Below are positions 16,731 through 25,803 of a stretch of DNA of 64,000 nt, piece after piece; position 1 is the first letter of the stretch, and the number at the start of each line of letters is the position of its first letter. The notes below the pieces were generated by a model that had not been told where the DNA came from, searched no databases, and saw only the letters and a list, made by a program, of their open reading frames with translations. Source of the DNA: Actinomycetes bacterium (GTDB taxonomy: Bacteria; Actinomycetota; Actinomycetes; Actinomycetales; Demequinaceae); the NCBI GenBank assembly GCA_023411615.1, contig JAEYOR010000020.1, positions 1 through 64,000 of the forward strand, read 5' to 3'. The position numbers and the translations under genes are program-made.

Positions 16731-17768
16731 CTAATCTCCCTCGGACCGAGCGACTGAGTCCCTCACCTCACCCACCAGTTCTTCGATGATGTCTTCGAGA
16801 AATACGACGCCCTCGATGTCCTTCTCCGAGCGCACGAGCGCGACATGCGCGCCAGTACGCCGCATGGCGGCAAGGACGTCTTCGATCTCCTCATCGACGG
16901 GCACCACGGAGATGTCCCGGATGCGCCAATCGGCAAGCGGCTCTTCTCTTTCATGAGGCCGCACCTGGAGGGCGTCCTTCATGTGGAGATAGCCGACGAC
17001 GCTGCCGTCGGTTTCGCACACAGGGAAACGCGAGTAGCCGGTTTCCACGGCCATCCGCTCGAGGTGGTCGGCAGAGACGCCACGCGTGACGCACGTGACG
17101 TCGGCAAAAGGCACCATCACATCGTGGGCGCGGTGATCGGAGAACTCGATGGCGCCCGTGAGGAGCCCTTCGGGATCGGCGAAAGTCCCTTCTTCGTTTG
17201 AACGCGCAACGATCGACTGAACCTCATCAGCCGTGAAGGCGGATGTCACCTCGTCACGCGGCTCGATCCCCACCATGCGCAGCAAGAGGTTGGCGAAGGC
17301 GTTGAGTGCGCCAATGATCGGTCGCACCGCCTTGCCGATCCACACGAGCGGCGGCCCGAACACGAGCGCGGCACGGTCAGGGCTGGACACTGCCGCGTTC
17401 TTGGGCACCATCTCGCCCACGATGACGTGAAGGCCAACAATGATGAAGAGGGCGATGATGACGGCGACAACGTGCGAGGCACCCTCCGACAAATAGGGGT
17501 GGAAGAGCCCTTCAAGAGCATGTGCAATTGCCGGCTCTGCGACGGTACCGAGCGAGACCGAACACACCGTGATGCCGAGTTGGGCTGTGGCGAGCATGAG
17601 GGAGACGTTCTCCATCGCCCACAGCACGGTGATGGCGGCGCGGCTGCCTTCCTCGGCTTTTGGCTCGATCGAGCTGCGGCGTGCGGAAATGATGGCGAAT
17701 TCAGCGCCCACAAAGAAGGCATTGGCGAGCAGCAAACCAATGACCGCGGCGATCATCCATGGGCTCAT
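16731..17768 (-). CDS. CNNM/CorC-type membrane protein (DUF21 + CBS pair)
   Basis: A 345-aa protein of the CNNM/hemolysin-C family linked to magnesium and divalent cation transport. The N-terminal DUF21 domain (about 1-190) has four hydrophobic segments and the family signatures EFAIISARRSSIE, TAQLGITVCSVSLGTVAEPA and GEMVPKNAAVSSPD. A CBS pair follows (about 205-335: VMVPFADVTCV, GYSRFPVCE, VALVRSEKDIEGVVFLEDIIEELVGE). The CorC_HlyC C-terminal domain is missing, unlike in the upstream paralogue. Its ATG overlaps the stop of that paralogue by four bases, so the two are cotranscribed and probably act together. Confidence 0.92.
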   Translation of the reverse strand: MSPWMIAAVIGLLLANAFFVGAEFAIISARRSSIEPKAEEGSRAAITVLWAMENVSLMLATAQLGITVCSVSLGTVAEPAIAHALEGLFHPYLSEGASHVVAVIIALFIIVGLHVIVGEMVPKNAAVSSPDRAALVFGPPLVWIGKAVRPIIGALNAFANLLLRMVGIEPRDEVTSAFTADEVQSIVARSNEEGTFADPEGLLTGAIEFSDHRAHDVMVPFADVTCVTRGVSADHLERMAVETGYSRFPVCETDGSVVGYLHMKDALQVRPHEREEPLADWRIRDISVVPVDEEIEDVLAAMRRTGAHVALVRSEKDIEGVVFLEDIIEELVGEVRDSVARSEGD

Positions 17769-19084
17769 GAGCGGCCCCCAGCCCCGGCGTCGGCCTCATC
17801 GTCTGGAAGCGGCGTCGCCCGTACGCGGTCAATGCGGCGCCCGTCCATTCGCTCCACTCGCAACGCGATGCCGTCGGTCACCACCTCATCTCCCGTGGCA
17901 GGCAGCCGGCCAAGGGACGCCATGATGAGGCCGCCCACCGTCTCGTATACATGCGAAGAGGGCAAGCGCAGATGAGTCAGCTCGGCCACCTCATCGGGGC
18001 GGAGCACAGCAGGGATGACCCACGCGCCTCCAGCGGCGCGGAACACGTGGGCGCGACGAGAGTCGTGTTCGTCCGCCACCTCTCCGACGAGTTCCTCGAC
18101 GACGTCCTCAAGGGTGACGAAACCAGCCGTGCCGCCATATTCGTCAACGACGATGGCGCACTGCATGCCGAGGTCCTTCAACTCGACCAGCAGCGGGCGC
18201 AACGGCATCGTCTCGGGCACACGTGGCGCATCCACCATGAGCGAGCGCACTGAGGTGTCCTCGCGCTCGTGCGCAGGGACAGCAATGACATGCCGGATGT
18301 GGACAAGACCAACGACGTCATCGTGCCCATCGCGAATGACCGGGAAGCGCGAATGTCCCGTTCCACGCGCGAGCGCCAAGACGTCTGCCGCTGTTGCGTC
18401 CACCGACACGGTGTGAACCCGGGTGCGGTCCGTCATCACGTCAACCGCAGCGAGGTCATCCATCTCGAGCGTGTTCTTCAGCAACAGCGCCGTGGTGGGC
18501 GCGAGCGTCCCGGCCTCTGCTGAGCGCCGGACAAGGGCAGCGAGTTCTTGGCGTGAACGTCCACCAGCGAGTTCCTCGCGCGGCTCGATGCCAAGCAGCC
18601 GCAGAATGGCATTGGCCACCCCATTGAGCCCGGCGATGACCGGGCGGAGCACGGCGGTGAAGCCCAACATGAAAGGGGTGACCGCACGCGCGGTGCGGAG
18701 TGGGTTCGCGATCGCGGCATTCTTGGGCACCAACTCGCCCACGATCATCGAGAACGAGTTAACGACGATGAGTGCCACAACGGTCGCCACCGTCACGGCC
18801 GCCGCATCGGCAAGCGGGGTGCGCTCAATGGGGCCTGAAATGAGACTGACCAGAGCGGGTTGAGCGGTGTAGCCAAGGAGCACTGTCGTGAGGGTGATGC
18901 CCACTTGTGCACCCGACAACTGAGTCGAGAGGGACTTCAGCGCAGACCGGATCCGGCGCTTGCCCGGCGTCGATTCACTTATAGACGAGGGGTCAAGGGC
19001 AACGAGCGCGAACTCGGCGGCGACAAACAGCGCCGTGCCGATGGTGAGGCCGACGCCGAGGGCGACGAGTAGCCAGGCGGTCAT
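17765..19084 (-). CDS. CNNM/CorC-type membrane protein (DUF21 + CBS + CorC_HlyC)
   Basis: A 439-aa paralogue of the downstream gene with all three domains: DUF21 (about 1-190; EFALVALDPSSI, GAQVGITLTTVLLGYTAQPA, GELVPKNAAIANP), a CBS pair (about 210-340; FPVIRDGHDDVVGLVHIRHVI, VDEYGGTAGFVTLEDVVEELVGE) and a CorC_HlyC transporter-associated domain (about 350-425; WVIPAVLRPDEVAELTHLRLP). The tail is acidic. It is first in the two-gene operon and diverges from the ABC transporter genes. Heteromeric pairing with the shorter paralogue is inferred from the overlap only. Confidence 0.93.
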   Translation of the reverse strand: MTAWLLVALGVGLTIGTALFVAAEFALVALDPSSISESTPGKRRIRSALKSLSTQLSGAQVGITLTTVLLGYTAQPALVSLISGPIERTPLADAAAVTVATVVALIVVNSFSMIVGELVPKNAAIANPLRTARAVTPFMLGFTAVLRPVIAGLNGVANAILRLLGIEPREELAGGRSRQELAALVRRSAEAGTLAPTTALLLKNTLEMDDLAAVDVMTDRTRVHTVSVDATAADVLALARGTGHSRFPVIRDGHDDVVGLVHIRHVIAVPAHEREDTSVRSLMVDAPRVPETMPLRPLLVELKDLGMQCAIVVDEYGGTAGFVTLEDVVEELVGEVADEHDSRRAHVFRAAGGAWVIPAVLRPDEVAELTHLRLPSSHVYETVGGLIMASLGRLPATGDEVVTDGIALRVERMDGRRIDRVRATPLPDDEADAGAGGRS

Positions 19085-19155
19085 CCGTGGTCGCTAAAAC
19101 TGTCGGAGTCCATGGTGCGACTACTGTACTTGAAGGGAGCGCCCCATGCTCAGAT

Positions 19156-19177
19156 GAAAGTATTATGCTTTTCATAG
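19156..19177. promoter_or_regulatory. AT-rich dyad in the divergent promoter region
   Basis: Inverted repeat ATGAAAG ... CTTTTCAT with TATTAT (19163-19168) at its centre. The TATTAT can serve as the -10 of the ABC transporter operon; the dyad is then a candidate operator overlapping it. Confidence 0.4.
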
Positions 19178-19204
19178 AACATCTGCACGTCGGAAGGGAT
19201 CCAC

Positions 19205-20140
19205 GTGGACGGCACCATCGAGGTCGACGGCCTCACCAAGCGGTTCGGCGCCATCGTCGCAGTGAATAACCTCAGCTTCACCGCCAAACCCGGCCGGGTC
19301 ACCGGCTTTCTCGGCCCAAACGGCGCCGGCAAGTCGACGACGCTCCGAGCGCTTGTCGACCTCGTGCGGCCCACATCGGGAACCGTAAGGATAGGCGGGA
19401 AGTCCTACAGTGACCTCGACAAGCCCGCAGCCCAGGTGGGCACCCACTTTGGCGGCTCTTTCCATCCTGGTCGCACCGCAATCGATCACTTGCGTGTCTA
19501 CGCGCCACTCGTGGGCGTGGACGACGCCCGTTGCGCCGAGGCCCTCGAGGCAGTCGGCCTCACCGAGGCCGCCAAGCGTCGCGTCGGCGGCTTCTCTCTC
19601 GGGATGAAGCAGCGCCTTGGCCTTGCCACCGCTTTGCTCGGCCGTCCCCAGGTGCTCGTTCTCGACGAGTCGGCCAACGGCCTTGACCCAGCGGGAGTGC
19701 GGTGGCTGCGCGAGTTCCTCCGCGCCTTCGCCGCTGACGGCGGCACAGTATTGCTCTCCTCGCACCTGCTGTCAGAAGTCGAACAGACCGTCGATGACGT
19801 CATCATCGTTGCCCATGGCACCTTGCGCCACCAATCAAGCCTTGCCGAGCTCCGCAGTCTTGCGACGCCAACCGTCACGCTGCGCTCGCCGGATGCGGAG
19901 GGCCTCCGCGCGCTCGTCGCGGGCCACTACGCCGACGCGGTGGTCGAATTGGCCGAGGGTTACGCCCGCTTGTCGAACATCTCGGCAGCCGACGCCGGCG
20001 CGGCCGCTCACAAGGCTCACCTTGAACTTCACGAGCTTGCAGAAGGCGGAGAGAGCCTTGAGAGCGTCTTCCTCGGCCTCACCGAAGACGAGTCCGCCAC
20101 CGTCGAAGCCGACGCCACGAGCGAGGAGGTCGCGGCATGA
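19205..20140 (+). CDS. ABC transporter ATP-binding protein
   Basis: A 311-aa nucleotide-binding subunit of an ABC-2 type exporter. Walker A is FLGPNGAGKSTT (about residues 38-49), the signature is FSLGMKQRLGLA, Walker B is QVLVLDESANGLDP, and the H-loop is LLSSHLLSEVEQ. The C-terminal ~90 residues are the variable regulatory extension common in the drug/lantibiotic immunity-like CcmA group. It starts with GTG after GGAAGGG. The permease ATG overlaps its stop by four bases. Substrate unknown. Confidence 0.93.
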   Translation: MDGTIEVDGLTKRFGAIVAVNNLSFTAKPGRVTGFLGPNGAGKSTTLRALVDLVRPTSGTVRIGGKSYSDLDKPAAQVGTHFGGSFHPGRTAIDHLRVYAPLVGVDDARCAEALEAVGLTEAAKRRVGGFSLGMKQRLGLATALLGRPQVLVLDESANGLDPAGVRWLREFLRAFAADGGTVLLSSHLLSEVEQTVDDVIIVAHGTLRHQSSLAELRSLATPTVTLRSPDAEGLRALVAGHYADAVVELAEGYARLSNISAADAGAAAHKAHLELHELAEGGESLESVFLGLTEDESATVEADATSEEVAA

Positions 20141-20940
20141 CAACGCTCATCTCGTCAGAGTGGCGCAAGCTCCTCACCACCCGAATGTGGTGGCTCTTGC
20201 TCGGAATCATGGTGGTGACCGTCGCCGCCTTCTCCGGGCTCTTTGGATTCGCGCTCTCCGCTGAGGGTGCCACCGGTACGGGCGACGACGCAATCGTCCT
20301 CGACTCACGCACCATTGCGCTCACGGTGTACACACTTGGTGTCTCGCTTGGCTATGTGTTCCCCGTGACGCTTGGAGCTCTGCACGTCACCGGCGAGTTC
20401 CGCCACGGCACCATCGACACGACGCTGCTCGCTTCCCCCAACCGCGGGCGTGCGATCGCGGCAAAAATCATCTCTGTGGTGCCGATGGGCTTTCTCTACG
20501 GCATTGCGTCAATGGCCGCTGGCCTCGGTGCGGGCATCATCGCTCTCGCCATCACCGGGCAACCGCTCGAATTGGGAGATGCGCAGATCTGGCGTTCTCT
20601 CGCGCTTGGAGTGGTGGCGCTCGCGGCGTGGATGGTGGTGGGCGTCGGCTTCGGCTCCGTGCTGACCAACCAGGTGGCGGCCATTGTCACCCTCCTTGCT
20701 TTCACCCAGTTTGTCGAGCCCATCCTGCGTATGGTGCTCGGGGCATGGTCGGCCACTCAGGGGATCGGCAAGTTCCTCCCTGGTGCCGCTGGCGAATCGA
20801 TCGTGGGAGCGTCGTTCTATTCCGCCTCGGGAATGGGCGGCTTGCTCCCCGCATGGGGAGGACTCCTGGTACTGGTGGCATATGCGCTGATCACCGCCCT
20901 TCTCGGGCGGTTGACGACGTTCCGCAGAGACCTCACCTGA
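20137..20940 (+). CDS. ABC transporter permease (ABC-2 type)
   Basis: A 267-aa integral membrane protein with about six hydrophobic segments (first at residues 15-35, MWWLLLGIMVVTVAAFSGLFG; last at 240-258). The ALHVTGEFRHGTIDTTLLASPNR loop between helices 2 and 3 is characteristic of ABC-2 permeases. It pairs with the upstream ATPase, overlapping it by four bases. Only one permease is present, so the exporter is probably a homodimer of each subunit. Substrate cannot be read. Confidence 0.9.
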   Translation: MTTLISSEWRKLLTTRMWWLLLGIMVVTVAAFSGLFGFALSAEGATGTGDDAIVLDSRTIALTVYTLGVSLGYVFPVTLGALHVTGEFRHGTIDTTLLASPNRGRAIAAKIISVVPMGFLYGIASMAAGLGAGIIALAITGQPLELGDAQIWRSLALGVVALAAWMVVGVGFGSVLTNQVAAIVTLLAFTQFVEPILRMVLGAWSATQGIGKFLPGAAGESIVGASFYSASGMGGLLPAWGGLLVLVAYALITALLGRLTTFRRDLT

Positions 20941-21015
20941 CCGCTCCGCGAACACTTGCGAGACACGCATAACGATTTGACCAAAACGGACGACGGAACC
21001 GGTCGCACGGTCGTT

Positions 21016-21064
21016 TAGGCTGGTGTTGCAACAAGAACCACAAGTTCTTGTCTCGACGTCGAGA
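21016..21064 (+). promoter_or_regulatory. kgd leader: -10 element and two palindromes
   Basis: A TAGGCT hexamer (21016-21021) is followed by ACAAGAAC-CACAA-GTTCTTGT (21031-21051) and then immediately by the perfect palindrome TCTCGACGTCGAGA (21051-21064), which ends two bases before the GTG at 21067. The second palindrome covers the position where a ribosome binding site should be. These are candidate operator sites or leader hairpins for kgd. Confidence 0.5.
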
Positions 21065-21066
21065 AA

Positions 21067-24000
21067 GTGAGCGGTCCGGACGTGTCCCCCTCCCAACCCC
21101 GGTCGAACGAACGGCTGTCGGTGTCGCGCGCTAACGGAGCACCATCCGTGGCGTCGCTGGTCCTCGGCGGCGGAGCGTCTGCAGACGCCGCCCCCGCCGC
21201 TGCTGAAGCGAGCGCAAGCGCCGCCAGCACACCAACGCTGTCACAAGCTCCCGCTGCCCCGCCGCCGCCGCGCGATTACGTTCCGCCAGCGCCCGCGCCC
21301 ACGCCTGTGCAGCAAGCGACGCCACCGTCACCCACCCAAGCAACGGCTGCTCCGACTCCGGTAGCGGATGTTCAGCACGAGACACTTCCCACCCAGCCCA
21401 TCGCGATGTCTGTGGCGCCCAGTGCTGCTTACTTGCAGCGGCCCGAGCACCCTGAGCGCCTCCACACGGATGTGCGTCAGGGCGTCGAGCGTCTGCGCGG
21501 TCCGGCGGCGCGCGTCGTCACCAACATGGAGGCGAGCCTCGAGGTCCCCACCGCGACGAGCGTGCGCACCATCCCTGCCAAGCTCCTCATGGACAACCGC
21601 GTGGTGATGAACAACCACCTCGCTCGCACGCGCGGCGGCAAGGTGAGTTTCACCCACCTCATCGGCTACGCGATTGTCGAGGCTCTCGCCGAGTACCCGG
21701 CGATGAACGTCTCGTACACCGAGCAGGACGGCAAGCCTGCCGTCATGACCCCGCCGAGCATCAACTTTGGTCTCGCAATTGACTTGGCCAAGGAAGACGG
21801 CCAACGGCAGCTCCTCGTACCGAGCATTAAAGACGCCGGTGACATGGACTTTGCGCAGTTCTGGGAGGCCTACGAGGCCGTGGTGCGCCACGCCCGCGCT
21901 GGCACCTTGCAGGCGAGCGACTTCCAGGGCACCACGATCACGCTGACCAACCCTGGCACCATCGGGACCGTCCACTCGGTGCCCCGCCTCATGCAGGGCC
22001 AAGGGGCCATCATCGGCGTGGGCGCCATGGACTACCCGGCTGAATACCAGGGGTCTTCGGCGGAGACGATCGCGCGACTCGGCATCTCGAAGGTGCTGAC
22101 GCTCACGTCAACATATGACCACCGCGTCATCCAGGGCGCGCAATCCGGGGAGTTCTTGGCGCTCGTGCACAAGAAGCTGCTCGGTATCGACGGGTTCTAT
22201 GACCGCGTCTTCGTGGCCTTGCGTGTGCCGTACGAGCCGGTGCGCTGGGTTGCCGACGCTGCCACGGACGAAGAGACAGAACTCGCCAAGCCAGCACGCA
22301 TTGCCGAGCTCATTCACGCGTACCGTTCGCGCGGCCACCTCATGGCCGACGTCGACCCACTCAGTTCGCGGCCACGCAAGCACCCCGACCTCGACGTGCA
22401 GACTCATGGCCTCACGTTGTGGGACCTTGACCGTGTCTACTCGACTGGTGGCTTCGCGGGACAGCAGCGCTGGAAGATGCGCGACGTGCTCGGCCGCCTC
22501 CGCGATGCGTACTGCCGCACGATGGGCGTCGAGTACATGCACATTGCGGACCGCGCTCAGCGGGCGTTCTTCCAAGAACGCCTTGAGCACGGGTACGTGA
22601 AGCCGAGTCGCGAAGAGCACCTGCGCATCCTTGGCCGCTTGAACGCGGCCGAGGCTTTTGAGGCGTTCCTTCAAACGAAGTACGTGGGACAGAAGCGGTT
22701 CTCTCTCGAAGGCGGCGAGAGCCTCATTCCGCTCCTCGACGCGGTCTTGTCTTCCGCCGCACGCGCTGGCATTCACGAGGTGTGCGTGGGAATGGCCCAC
22801 CGTGGCCGTCTCAACGTTCTCGCCAACCTCGCGGGCAAGTCGTACAGCCAGATCTTCTCGGAGTTCGACGGCACCGCTGTACCGGGATCCGTCCAGGGCT
22901 CCGGCGATGTGAAGTACCACCTCGGCACGGAGGGCGTCTTCACTGCCGACACCGGCGAGACAACGCAGGTCTACCTGGCCGCCAACCCATCGCACCTCGA
23001 AGCCGTCAACCCGGTCCTTGAGGGAATCGTGCGCGCCAAGCTCGACCAGTTGGGCGCGGACCCCGCGACCGACGGCTACCCGGTGCTTCCCGTCCTCATC
23101 CACGGCGATGCTGCCTTTGCAGGTCAGGGCATCGTGCAAGAGACCCTCAACCTCGCCCAGCTTCGTGGCTACAAGACCGGCGGCACTGTCCACGTCATCA
23201 TCAACAACCAGGTGGGTTTCACCACCGGTCCGCAGGACTCGCGCTCCACGCGCTACGCGACGGACATCGCCAAGGGCTACCAAATCCCCATCCTGCACGT
23301 GAATGGCGATGACCCGGAGGCATGTGTGCGCGCGGCCCGTCTCGCATTCGAGTACCGCGAGGCTTTCAACCGCGACGTCATTGTCGACATGGTCTGCTAC
23401 CGCCGCCGTGGTCACAACGAAGGCGACGACCCGTCGATGACGCAGCCGCGCATGTACGACCTCATTGAGGCGAAGCGCTCGGTGCGCCATCTCTACACGG
23501 AGGCGTTGATTCGCCGCGGCGACATCACCACGGACGAGGCCGAGCAGATGTCGCAGGACTACCTCGCTCAACTCGAGCGGGTCTTCCTCGAGACGCGCGA
23601 AGGTTTCAAGACTCCTGACACGGAGACGATTGCGGGCCTTGAGCTTCCCGCCTCACAGTCCTCCGACGCCGGAATGATGGTCGGGTGGAAGACAGCGGTC
23701 TCGCTTAACCAGATTCAACGCATCGGTACTGCCCACACCCGTCCGCCAGAAGGTTTCCACGTCCACCCCAAGCTCGAGAAGCTCTTGGAACGGCGAGAAG
23801 CGATGACGCGCGAAGGCGGCATCGACTGGGGCTACGGAGAACTGCTCGCCTTTGGCACCCTCCTTCAAGAGGGCGTCCCTATTCGAATGTCTGGTCAGGA
23901 CGCGCGCCGTGGCACCTTTGTGCAACGCCACGCTGTCTTCCACGACCGCTCGACGGGTGCCGAGTGGACTCCGCTTGCTTACCTCGCCGCGGATCAGGCC

Positions 24001-24837
24001 CGGCTGGCGATTTACGACTCGCCGCTGAGCGAGTACGGCTGCCTCGGCTTTGAATACGGCTATTCAGTGGAGCGTCCCGACGCGCTCGTGCTCTGGGAAG
24101 CCCAGTTTGGCGACTTCGTCAACGGCGCGCAGACCATCATCGATGAGTTCGTGTCCTCTGCCGAGCAAAAATGGGGCCAGCGGTCGTCGGTCGTCATGCT
24201 CTTGCCCCACGGCTATGAGGGTCAGGGCCCGGACCACTCGTCTGCACGCGTCGAGCGCTTCATGCAAATGGCGGCAGAAGAGAACATGGTGATCGCGATG
24301 CCCTCAACCCCGGCGTCGTACTTCCACCTCTTGCGCCGCCAGGCCTACGATCGCCCGCGCAAGCCGCTCGTGGTCTTCACTCCCAAGTCGATGCTCCGGC
24401 TCAAGGCAGCAGCCAGCAACGTCGAGGACTTCACCACGGACACGTTCCGTCCCGTCATTGCGGACGCCGTGGCGGACCCAGCGCTCGTCAAGCGTGTTCT
24501 GCTGTGCGCGGGGAAGGTGTACTACGACCTCGCCGCGCAACGCGACAAGGCTGGCGACACGAGCACGGCGATCGTCCGTCTCGAGCAGCTGTACCCGCTC
24601 GACGGCGACCAACTGCACGAGGCGCTTGCGCCGTATAGCGACGCCGAGGTCCTGTGGGTTCAAGAGGAACCACTCAACCAGGGGGCTTGGTCGCGCATGT
24701 CGCTTGCTTTGCCGCGTTTGGTGGGATCACCCGTAGGCGTGATCGCACGCGCTGCGGCCGCCTCTCCCGCCTCAGGTTTGGCCTCGGTGCACCATGATGA
24801 GCAGGTGGATCTTGTGACAAGGGCATTCGACTCGTGA
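21067..24837 (+). CDS. kgd: multifunctional 2-oxoglutarate decarboxylase/dehydrogenase (Kgd)
   Basis: A 1256-aa fused enzyme of the TCA cycle, actinobacterial type: an E2-like succinyltransferase domain joined to an E1 ThDP-dependent 2-oxoglutarate decarboxylase. Residues 35-105 are an Ala/Pro linker; residues 120-365 are the E2 catalytic domain with TYDHRVIQGAQSGE near 350; from about 410 the E1 domain runs to the end (HGDAAFAGQGIVQETLNLAQ near 678, RRGHNEGDDPSMTQPRMYDL near 780). The N-terminal NEWLV-type E1 segment common in homologues is not seen in this or any upstream frame; the first in-frame stop upstream is at 21016. GTG 21067 is taken as the start, GTG 21082 is possible. A downstream SGNH gene overlaps the stop. 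Confidence 0.95.
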   Translation: MSGPDVSPSQPRSNERLSVSRANGAPSVASLVLGGGASADAAPAAAEASASAASTPTLSQAPAAPPPPRDYVPPAPAPTPVQQATPPSPTQATAAPTPVADVQHETLPTQPIAMSVAPSAAYLQRPEHPERLHTDVRQGVERLRGPAARVVTNMEASLEVPTATSVRTIPAKLLMDNRVVMNNHLARTRGGKVSFTHLIGYAIVEALAEYPAMNVSYTEQDGKPAVMTPPSINFGLAIDLAKEDGQRQLLVPSIKDAGDMDFAQFWEAYEAVVRHARAGTLQASDFQGTTITLTNPGTIGTVHSVPRLMQGQGAIIGVGAMDYPAEYQGSSAETIARLGISKVLTLTSTYDHRVIQGAQSGEFLALVHKKLLGIDGFYDRVFVALRVPYEPVRWVADAATDEETELAKPARIAELIHAYRSRGHLMADVDPLSSRPRKHPDLDVQTHGLTLWDLDRVYSTGGFAGQQRWKMRDVLGRLRDAYCRTMGVEYMHIADRAQRAFFQERLEHGYVKPSREEHLRILGRLNAAEAFEAFLQTKYVGQKRFSLEGGESLIPLLDAVLSSAARAGIHEVCVGMAHRGRLNVLANLAGKSYSQIFSEFDGTAVPGSVQGSGDVKYHLGTEGVFTADTGETTQVYLAANPSHLEAVNPVLEGIVRAKLDQLGADPATDGYPVLPVLIHGDAAFAGQGIVQETLNLAQLRGYKTGGTVHVIINNQVGFTTGPQDSRSTRYATDIAKGYQIPILHVNGDDPEACVRAARLAFEYREAFNRDVIVDMVCYRRRGHNEGDDPSMTQPRMYDLIEAKRSVRHLYTEALIRRGDITTDEAEQMSQDYLAQLERVFLETREGFKTPDTETIAGLELPASQSSDAGMMVGWKTAVSLNQIQRIGTAHTRPPEGFHVHPKLEKLLERREAMTREGGIDWGYGELLAFGTLLQEGVPIRMSGQDARRGTFVQRHAVFHDRSTGAEWTPLAYLAADQARLAIYDSPLSEYGCLGFEYGYSVERPDALVLWEAQFGDFVNGAQTIIDEFVSSAEQKWGQRSSVVMLLPHGYEGQGPDHSSARVERFMQMAAEENMVIAMPSTPASYFHLLRRQAYDRPRKPLVVFTPKSMLRLKAAASNVEDFTTDTFRPVIADAVADPALVKRVLLCAGKVYYDLAAQRDKAGDTSTAIVRLEQLYPLDGDQLHEALAPYSDAEVLWVQEEPLNQGAWSRMSLALPRLVGSPVGVIARAAAASPASGLASVHHDEQVDLVTRAFDS

Positions 24838-25436
24838 TCAACGTCTTCTTTGTGGGAGATGAACTCACTGCCGGCCACGGCGACCCGAAGGCCTTGGGCT
24901 GGACCGGCCGTGTCGCTGCACGCACGCTCCCCCACGAACCAAGCCTGCGCTTTCACACTCTCGCGGTTCCCGGAGAGACAACGGGTGAGATGACGGCCCG
25001 GTGGGACGGCGAAGTGTTGTTGCGCACTCAGCACACCACCGACGAGGACACCATCACGGCCGTGCTTTTCGCAATTGGCCGCAATGACATCCACCGGGGC
25101 ATTTCCCCCACGATGACGCGACTCAATATCGCCAATGCTCTCGACCGAGCGAAGGCTCTCGGTTTTCGCGCAATGCTCGTGGGCCCGCCGCCGGGGAACC
25201 CGCGCAACGACCAGGCTGTGGCTGAGCTGTCGGCGCTGTGTGCCGAATCCGCGCAGCGTCGTGCGGTGCCGTTTGTCGACATGTACGGTCCGCTCGCGCG
25301 GCACGAGCAATGGGTCGCTGACATGGCGACGGGTGATGACGATCTGCCCCGTCAGGCCGGATACGGCCTCATGGCGTGGCTCGTACTGCACTCCGCATGG
25401 CATGACTGGCTCGGGATCGAGCACATCGCCGACTGA
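24834..25436 (+). CDS. SGNH/GDSL hydrolase family protein
   Basis: A 200-aa SGNH-fold esterase. Block I is FVGDELTAGHGDP, in which Glu replaces the catalytic Ser of GDSL (GDEL); block III is AIGRNDIHRG, with the GxND motif kept; and the terminal block shows a HDWLG segment where DxxH is expected. The change of Ser to Glu at the nucleophile position suggests it is inactive or not a standard esterase, if the alignment is right. It starts GTG, overlapping the kgd stop by four bases, so the two are co-translated. No signal peptide. Confidence 0.75.
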   Translation: MINVFFVGDELTAGHGDPKALGWTGRVAARTLPHEPSLRFHTLAVPGETTGEMTARWDGEVLLRTQHTTDEDTITAVLFAIGRNDIHRGISPTMTRLNIANALDRAKALGFRAMLVGPPPGNPRNDQAVAELSALCAESAQRRAVPFVDMYGPLARHEQWVADMATGDDDLPRQAGYGLMAWLVLHSAWHDWLGIEHIAD

Positions 25437-25455
25437 CAGCCCGTCAGATGGAGCC

Positions 25456-25803
25456 CTAGAGCCCCAGATGGCGTTTGAGTGCCTCGTCTAGCCTGCGCAC
25501 GTATTCGAGCGGCAGAGAGCCGATGCTCGGGCCCACCCGAGACGCGGCGACTGTCCGCACCTGCTCAGCGAGCGCCTTCGCATCGCGAGGCAATCCTCCC
25601 ACTCCTGCCGGAATCGCCACTTGAAACTCCTTTGCTGGCACCTCCGACGAACTCAAGGGCACCACGGTGACGACGCCCGCACCCCGGCGGGCGGCGGCGG
25701 CATTGGCTCCGTCGTTGGACACGATGACCGCCGGCCGCTGAGCCTTGCCAGCACGGTCCGTGCCTGCGTCGAGGGCAACCCAGCGAATCTCGCCGCGCCT
25801 CAT
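25456..25803 (-). CDS. MazF/PemK-family toxin (type II TA)
   Basis: A 115-aa PemK/MazF family endoribonuclease. It starts MRRGEIRWVALDAG, then shows RPAVIVSND, VVTVVPLSSS and the AEQVRTVAASRVG motif typical of the family. The ATG at 25803 is fixed by AAAGGAG nine bases upstream and by a one-base TGATG overlap with the antitoxin stop. Toxin follows antitoxin, the usual order. MazF proteins cleave mRNA at short motifs; the target is unknown here. It converges with the kgd operon. Confidence 0.9.
   Translation of the reverse strand: MRRGEIRWVALDAGTDRAGKAQRPAVIVSNDGANAAAARRGAGVVTVVPLSSSEVPAKEFQVAIPAGVGGLPRDAKALAEQVRTVAASRVGPSIGSLPLEYVRRLDEALKRHLGL

Noticed and set aside
22108..23571. A 487-codon minus-strand frame inside kgd
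   Set aside because: Shadow of kgd, His/Val/Arg-rich composition typical of antisense frames.
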